Part shown: positions 8,544 to 13,011 of the stretch, one piece after another
Position numbering within the stretch: position 1 is the first letter of the stretch
Layout: each line of letters begins with the position of its first letter
Translations under genes and position numbers: made by a program
Assembly: GCA_004151065.3 (NCBI GenBank)
Contig: NWUY0300011343.1
Span: 49,830 to 62,840 of the forward strand
Direction of reading: 5' to 3'
From: Larix sibirica
Lineage: Eukaryota; Streptophyta; Pinopsida; Pinales; Pinaceae
Length of the DNA: 13,011 bases
Notes under the pieces: model-generated
The model's input: only the letters and a program-made list of their open reading frames with translations
The model's database searches: none
What the model was told of the DNA's origin: nothing

Positions 8544-8631
8544 GTTAAAGACACACCATCTCTTTGGGAGAATCCACGCTCTGCAACCACTTCTTGGAAG
8601 CCATGTGCTGAAAGGCATGAAATTTTTTCAT
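8544..8631 (+). CDS. O-fucosyltransferase family protein, exon 3 (WKPCAER signature); gene continues beyond window
   Basis: Eighty-eight bases encode residues 112-140 and leave one extra base (phase 1) before a GTAAGC donor at 8632. The key stretch is SLWENPRSATTSWKPCAER. In plant O-fucosyltransferase-like proteins a W-K-P-C-A-x-R/E motif stands just before the catalytic domain, which opens with a NGY..GGLNQ(Q/M)R block that contributes to GDP-fucose binding. Family proteins are usually about 450-600 residues, so roughly the first quarter is seen here. The likely product is a Golgi type II glycosyltransferase; the acceptor substrate cannot be told from this part. The residues after WKPCAER (HEIFS) are less conserved. 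I searched the rest of the window by eye for NGY..GGLNQ on the plus strand and did not find it, so the next exon must lie past 13011 unless the gene is truncated. Confidence 0.8.
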
Positions 8632-9110
8632 GTAAGCTACCTGCTGTAATTCTCACGAGAAAAGTGTGCAGTTAATTAATGTTATCGAGGTCAGTGTCAG
8701 ATGGTGGTAATAATGACTTGGCTTGAAAGTTACAAATTTCACAGTAAAATCTTTCTGTAAAAATAACTACATATACTGGACCTTTATATCTATGTCTATT
8801 AACTATATAACCTCAACTTCCTTTTGCCACTCTATTCTAGTGTCCTAAATCCCAGTGGGTCCATGTTCTATTTTTACTTTTTCAGGAGCGTTTTTGTGTA
8901 GAAAACTTATTTTATTTTATATAAAACTCTATGACAGGAGGCTTCAGAGTTCAAAGTACATCAAAATGTGGCTCTGTTCTGAAGTTTTACCACTGCTAAA
9001 ACTACTGAGCATGAGTATCTGCTTTTCATTTACTGAAAGCTAAAAATCTTTTTTTCACGTGACTGTCTGTCTGTGAAGCCTACCCTGCCAAAACTTAACA
9101 TTTGAGTTTA

Positions 9111-9355
9111 CATCTACTTGGAGCCTGGGGTTGGTTTCTTACCTTATAGGCTACTGTACATTCAGATTTTTACAAAAAAAAGACATAGACAAAACTAGAA
9201 AGACTGAGTGCATCTACTTATAGCCCAGGGGTGGTTTCTTTACTTATAGGCCATTGTACATTCAGATTTTTACAAAAAAAACATAGATAAATTTGGTAAG
9301 ACTGAGTGCATCTACTTGGGGCCTGGTGGTGTTTTCTTGCCTTATAGTCCATTGG
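9111..9355. repeat. Tandem repeat, ~100-bp unit, about 2.5 copies
   Basis: Copies start at 9111, 9211 and 9309, each with CATCTACTT followed by GG or TA, then GCC(T/C)(G/A)G, a GGT(T/G)T(T/C)CTT piece and CTTATAG. The first two continue with TGTACATTCAGATTTTTACA, an A run, ACATAGA and GACTGAGTG. The third stops near 9355. The terminal stop (9342-9344) of the minus-strand frame at 9342-10418 lies inside the third copy. Confidence 0.85.
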
Positions 9356-10418
9356 TCCACTGAGAGCTTGGGGGTGGAGTTTCCTCTTCAATATAAATCA
9401 GTGGGGGGTGCTCAAACATCTCATCCATGAACAATTCCTGATGGTGCAAGGCTTTGTCCATGATTTTATCCCTGTTGGGTAATTGACATTTCTGAGAGCT
9501 GTCAATTCTGCTTAGAAGGGCTGCGATGGACTCCAGTAATCCTTGAACCTTCTCCTTGTAATTTGTTTCATTATGCTGTCAGAACTCTTCCATCTCCCGA
9601 ACTCTGTTTGCCAGTGTATTGGCAGCTTTGTCTAAGCATCTGATAAAGCACTCCTTTTCAAGCAGCCCTTGCCAGAATTTGGCAAAACAAAAATTCATGG
9701 TTCCGATTGATCTGGCGGGTTTCATGTATTTCTGAACTTCTGGGTCTGATTCGAACACCCCCAAAATTACTTGGAGCGTGGTAGAATTATCAATGGAAAC
9801 ATGATTTCTGCCAGAATAACTCCAGAATCAGTCATTGGAAAGAGGGGGGCTTTGTCAGCAGATTTGCCCGTGCCATCTATGGTTCCTTGATTTGGTCATT
9901 AGATAAACGATGTCCAATTTGTCTCCCAGCCTGGTTTTGCTCTTCGAGACCTTCTTCCATGAAGTGGTTAACCGCTTTCTGGTGTTGAATGGATTGTCTT
10001 GATGGTTTTGCCTCCTGGATGCAGACCACTCTGCTTCAGAGTACGGTGGATTCCTTTCTCTTGGATGCCCTTGTCAGCCTAGCTGCCATTGCTCTGCCAT
10101 TTTCTGAAATTGACTCTTATAAACTACAAAATTCTCTAGCAGCAGAATGGAAAAATGAAATGTAATGATGCCATTGCTAATCTGCCTCATTAAGGCTGAA
10201 ATCACTCCATTGATTGCCATGATCATACTTACTTCTAATGTTGGGGAGGAGGTCGGCATTTCAAACTTGAACTTTTGCACCACCTCACATCTCATGTACT
10301 TCATTAAATCCTTCGAAAGGATGCTCTTACTGTGAGCATGATTGAAGATAACAGAGGAATAAATCAATTCAAGAAAACTTTGTCGAAGGTTAGATTGTAG
10401 CATAAAATCAACCCCCAT
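9342..10418 (-). pseudogene. Decayed minus-strand ORF, 358 codons with four internal TGA stops, unknown protein
   Basis: From an ATG at 10418 (in-frame TAG two codons upstream, 10425-10427) to a TAA at 9342-9344, one frame runs without a frameshift and is broken only by TGA at 10074-10076, 9855-9857, 9828-9830 and 9579-9581. Chance would give around 17 stops of all three kinds in that length. The translation has protein-like character: helical, mixed-charge stretches such as FAKFWQGLLEKECFIRCLDK and KVQGLLESIAALLSRIDSS, and an acidic/proline-rich end (EEETPPPSS). I do not recognise a domain. GC content is higher than in the surrounding intron. TGA-only breaks fit CGA or TGG codons altered by C-to-T change at methylated cytosines, the usual decay of plant transposable elements. 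A captured host gene fragment is the alternative. Confidence 0.5.
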
Positions 10419-10528
10419 GTTGATCCTAGGATGTGAGCAAGAACTTGCTTAGATTTGTTTGCTAAACTTCCATTTCCATAATGACTTTGGATATATCTGA
10501 GTCTAGAAATCAGCCAAACATGCACTGC

Positions 10529-10580
10529 ATTCCTGCTCTGTGGACAGCCCATTCCTGCTTCGTGGACAGCCCATCCTGCA
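10529..10580. repeat. 22-bp tandem repeat, about 2.4 copies
   Basis: ATTCCTGCTCTGTGGACAGC plus CC (10529-10550) is followed by ATTCCTGCTTCGTGGACAGC plus CC (10551-10572), and a partial third copy ATCCTGCA. Two substitutions separate the complete copies. It lies between the two divergent decayed frames, in the most GC-rich part of the window. Confidence 0.85.
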
Positions 10581-10783
10581 CAGCCTGGGTCATCACATGC
10601 ACAGACAGAGTGGTCCTCAGGCCCAAGTTCGTGGGGAGAACCCTTCACACCTGAGTTTTCCGGCAGCCGGCAAACTTTGCACCTGTTTGATCCTCTGTGC
10701 CAGCCTCCTGAAGGTAGATTTAGCCACAACCGAATTTACTCATGCGTGGTTAGGGTCTTTGTACTCACTGTTGATAGGGATTT

Positions 10784-10802
10784 CCACAGTTTGGTTCCAA
10801 AG
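10784..10802 (+). other. Possible LTR end and primer-binding-site relic
   Basis: CCACA ends at 10788, and four bases later TGGTTCCAAAG (10792-10802) matches 8 of 11 positions of TGGTATCAGAG, the initiator-methionine tRNA primer-binding site of many plant LTR retrotransposons. It lies 52 bases before the ATG at 10855 that opens the decayed plus-strand frame, a plausible leader length. No matching second LTR is present in the window, and an 8/11 match in 13 kb can arise by chance. Confidence 0.2.
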
Positions 10803-10854
10803 AAAAGTTGACCCCCCTCTGGGAGGGTCTCTACAGGCATAGCAGAAGTTAACA

Positions 10855-11617
10855 ATGGGAGTCAGCCCCATGAATGATACTGAAGTGCCCCCAGCTACCA
10901 CTCTATGATCTAATCAAGAGACAGATACAGGAGCTGAGATTAAAATGGAAATGGTGAAAGTTGAAGAGACTGAACCGCCAAAAACAGATCTTCGGTCCCC
11001 TTGCAGCCTGATTACCACCCCTCTTGTACATGACCCCCCAATAGTGGTGGCCTTATGGGTTGAACAGATTCAAGCCATGATGGAAGCAGTAGAAGAACTT
11101 GAAAGAAACAACTGCAGCAATTGGAGCACCGTGCAGCTCCTGGAATTCAGCCTGGGCAAATTTGAGTTGGATAATCAACAACTTAGAGGGCAAATCACAG
11201 TATAGACAAGATGCCATTCAGAACCTGGAATACCAGCTTGAGAAGGTTGAGTTGGAAAACCAACACCTAAAAAATATACAAAACAGCCAGTCTCCCCTTC
11301 CACTGGTATTGATTCTTTTTTCTTCTGCATATTGCTGTCTTCTTCCTTAAAAAAAGGACAGGTCGAGGAAATGAAATCACCATTGATCAAAGTCAAAGAT
11401 GCTAACAGATTTCAAGGAACAGCTCAAAACATCCAAAACTTTGTCAGAGATAACGGGCATTCAGCTAGGTGCTGTGGTAGACAAGATTTTCACGACTAGA
11501 GAACTAAAAAGCATAGTCCATGAAGAACATGAAAGGCAGGGCAGACTCATCAACATCATAAAACACGTAAAAGGAGGTGGAGATGAAGTTCCAGCTGAGG
11601 TTAATGTACAGTTTTAA
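10855..11617 (+). pseudogene. Decayed plus-strand coiled-coil ORF, unknown, possibly retrotransposon gag-like
   Basis: An ATG at 10855 (MGVSPMNDTEVPP..) opens a frame interrupted by TGA at 10906-10908 and then open to about 11204, including TDLRSPCSLITTPLVHDPPI and WVEQIQAMMEAVEELERNN. Near 11190-11205 the sense passes to the next frame, giving QDAIQNLEYQLEKVELENQH, a heptad-like coiled coil. After stops near 11349-11390 the same second frame resumes at 11399 with MLTDFKEQLKTSKTLSEITG and KSIVHEEHERQGRLINIIK, ending at TAA 11615-11617. A third frame also reads sensibly just before (KKGQVEEMKSPLIKVKDANR), so at least two indels are likely. Charged, helical, proline-rich start and coiled coils are gag-like in style, but no zinc knuckle, protease or reverse transcriptase follows. 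Function unknown. Confidence 0.45.
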
Positions 11618-12080
11618 ATGACCAGATCCATTTACAATCTTAAATGGCCTTTTTGCTAATTAACATATTAGCCAAGTGATGGCATGTAAACATATTATAT
11701 TAGTCAAGTGAATGATTGCACTGAGAGAAGTGAGGTGCATTCTAGAGCCCAGTATGAGGGAGATATAGAATGTTTGTGCCTAATGCTGACGTGACATGTG
11801 ACATAAGTCAACTCAATGTAATATTTTTAAAATGTGAAAAAATACAGGTCAGTATGGATGAGATGTGTATCATATGTGCTTATAAAAAATAAATAAATCT
11901 GTATTATAGGAAAGAAAATTTAAGAAAAGAATACCAAGCATTGATTAATAGACATACACACAAACCAGTGTTGATCCATTTTAACTCGAGGTCTTATAAG
12001 CACCTAGAGATTTGCATCTCAATTTGTCTTGATCCCTCTCAGTGCTTAATAGATCCATGGTTAAGATAGATCTATGCTAG
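11618..12080. other. AT-rich intronic sequence
   Basis: No coding frame, RNA gene or notable repeat. Composition falls back to that of the rest of the window straight after the decayed frame ends, which marks a likely border of the inserted material. Confidence 0.5.
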
Positions 12081-12317
12081 TTTATCATATTATGTGCATA
12101 TTTAGATGACTTTTTAGTAGTCAACCTGGCATTGAACCCTGTTGGAGACATCCTGAAAGATCTGTGGTGTCAATATGGAACCTAAGGTGAGGTCCTAGAA
12201 ATTATTGCTGACTACATTACATGCAAAGAAGATGCTTCAACCTTGGATGCTAGAATATTCTACTCTACTGAGCCAGGGATAGATGACCTCAAATGGTACA
12301 CATCAACATTTCTTTGA
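12081..12317 (+). other. Coding-like stretch with one stop, unknown
   Basis: One frame is open from 12081 to a TGA at 12315-12317 except for a TAA at 12183-12185. Its translation (NLALNPVGDILKDLWCQYGT, stop, GEVLEIIADYITCKEDASTL and on to GIDDLKWYTSTF) looks more protein-like than the flanks. No AG/GT borders in frame with exon 3 of the O-fucosyltransferase gene were found, and it does not resemble that family. It may be another transposable-element relic, or chance. Confidence 0.25.
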
Positions 12318-12345
12318 TATCAAATCTTAGATGACTTCTTAGTAG
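12102..12345. repeat. 19-bp repeat (12102-12120 and 12327-12345)
   Basis: TTAGATGACTTTTTAGTAG is repeated 225 bases later as TTAGATGACTTCTTAGTAG, one mismatch. The two copies bracket the coding-like stretch at 12081-12317. Confidence 0.55.
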
Positions 12346-13011
12346 ATAATATCATTCTGTGTACCTTGACTGAGTTTACGTTGTAGATGATCCATATGTT
12401 TACATATTATATTTTATTGTGTGAAGCTATTTTAATTTTTGACATGTGCTGCCTAGAGAACATGCTCAACAATGGAATTTTGGTAGTATTTACAGAACAA
12501 CTATCTTCTGCAGAATACTCTTTTCTAGTATCTTGGTGATTCCTTATCCACTTGCCATTTTTGTGATCCGTACATCATCATATTTTGGGTATTCATGGAT
12601 ATAATGTAAACCCTTTTTTTGTACCTTCTATATTGCATTGCAGCTCATGTTCTGAATCTACATATGTTTTCGTTTCTACATTTGACCAGGTTGGCTGGTG
12701 TGTTTCTAACTTACTGTTACAGTAAAGGTCTTCCAGTAGCGGTCAAGCTGAGACTAAACTAAATTTGCATCTAAGGATAATAAAATTCAAATTAATTGTC
12801 TAAGCAGGCTTATTCTGATAGCTTCTATTAACTTTGCTAATGCGACCACTAAGTTTGCAGGTGAGCATATGAATAAACTCTGAATCACATGAGTTCAACT
12901 TCGAATGCTTAGTATCGAGTGTATATTATGGCCCTGAGATTGCGACATTGAACATAGTGCAGGCTATTACTTTAATGCTTGTTGACAATTTTAGTAGACT
13001 ATGAAGGCACC
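12346..13011. other. Intronic sequence to the window end, nothing assigned
   Basis: AT-rich sequence without a supported coding frame. Potential acceptors such as GCATTGCAG (12635-12643) and GTTTGCAG (12853-12860) are not followed by sequence resembling the O-fucosyltransferase domain. Confidence 0.5.

Larger units (their letters stand above)
8632..13011 (+). other. Intron 3, at least 4.38 kb, open at the window edge
   Basis: Starts with GTAAGC in phase 1. No acceptor followed by a family exon is seen before the window ends. The first 480 bases are ordinary AT-rich intron. Then come a 100-bp tandem repeat, two divergently oriented decayed coding frames, and AT-rich sequence again. A perfect CACGTG hexamer lies at 9056-9061. 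The intron's extent is inferred from the missing downstream exons; a gene truncated by insertion is the alternative. Confidence 0.6.

Noticed and set aside
9056-9061. G-box CACGTG as a promoter element
   Set aside because: A single hexamer deep in an intron, over 1.9 kb after the start codon, with nothing else regulatory around it.
10364-10842. Overlapping open frames on both strands (10364-10729 minus, 10540-10842 plus)
   Set aside because: They lie in the GC-rich stretch with 22-bp tandem repeats, where stops are rarer; neither has a recognisable domain and they contradict each other.
1-13011. CRISPR array, bacterial operon or phage-like system
   Set aside because: No regularly spaced short repeats with unique spacers, no ribosome binding sites or close-packed ORFs; the introns and composition indicate a plant nuclear genome.

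Overview
This is eukaryotic nuclear DNA, almost certainly from a seed plant. It is AT-rich and mostly non-coding. It holds plant-type non-LTR retrotransposon debris and one gene of a plant protein family, split by spliceosomal introns with GT..AG borders. The third intron alone runs over 4.3 kb and leaves the window, and it carries decayed coding-like sequence. That fits a large genome, possibly a conifer, but the species cannot be fixed from sequence alone. No bacterial operon, CRISPR array, rRNA or intact tRNA gene is visible.

Layout. Positions 1-6500 hold no intact gene. They contain a foldback (inverted repeat) element of about 350 bp whose 50-bp loop sequence is duplicated beside it, a 58-bp tandem duplication, a decayed RNase H domain from a LINE-like retrotransposon on the minus strand, and three LINE-type tails in the same orientation. 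One of those tails has a recognisable target-site duplication. A weak tRNA-like box A/box B pair lies near 6517-6566.

From 7139 the plus strand carries the 5' part of a plant O-fucosyltransferase-family gene (GT106, formerly DUF246). Exon 1 encodes an acidic cytosolic tail and a signal anchor. Exons 2 and 3 encode the stem and the start of the luminal domain, including the WKPCAER signature. The catalytic exons with the GGLNQ motif are not in the window, so the gene is 3'-truncated by the window edge. A short out-of-frame upstream ORF overlaps the start codon.

The third intron contains a GC-richer block (about 9100-11620): a 100-bp tandem repeat, a minus-strand 358-codon frame broken only by four TGA codons, and, facing away from it, a plus-strand coiled-coil frame broken by one TGA and by frameshifts. 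I do not recognise either protein. They look like relics of one or two transposable elements. The only functional unit I can support is the O-fucosyltransferase gene; the rest is mainly repeat debris. I did not find a convincing new biological system. The divergent relic pair in intron 3 is the most interesting unexplained structure.
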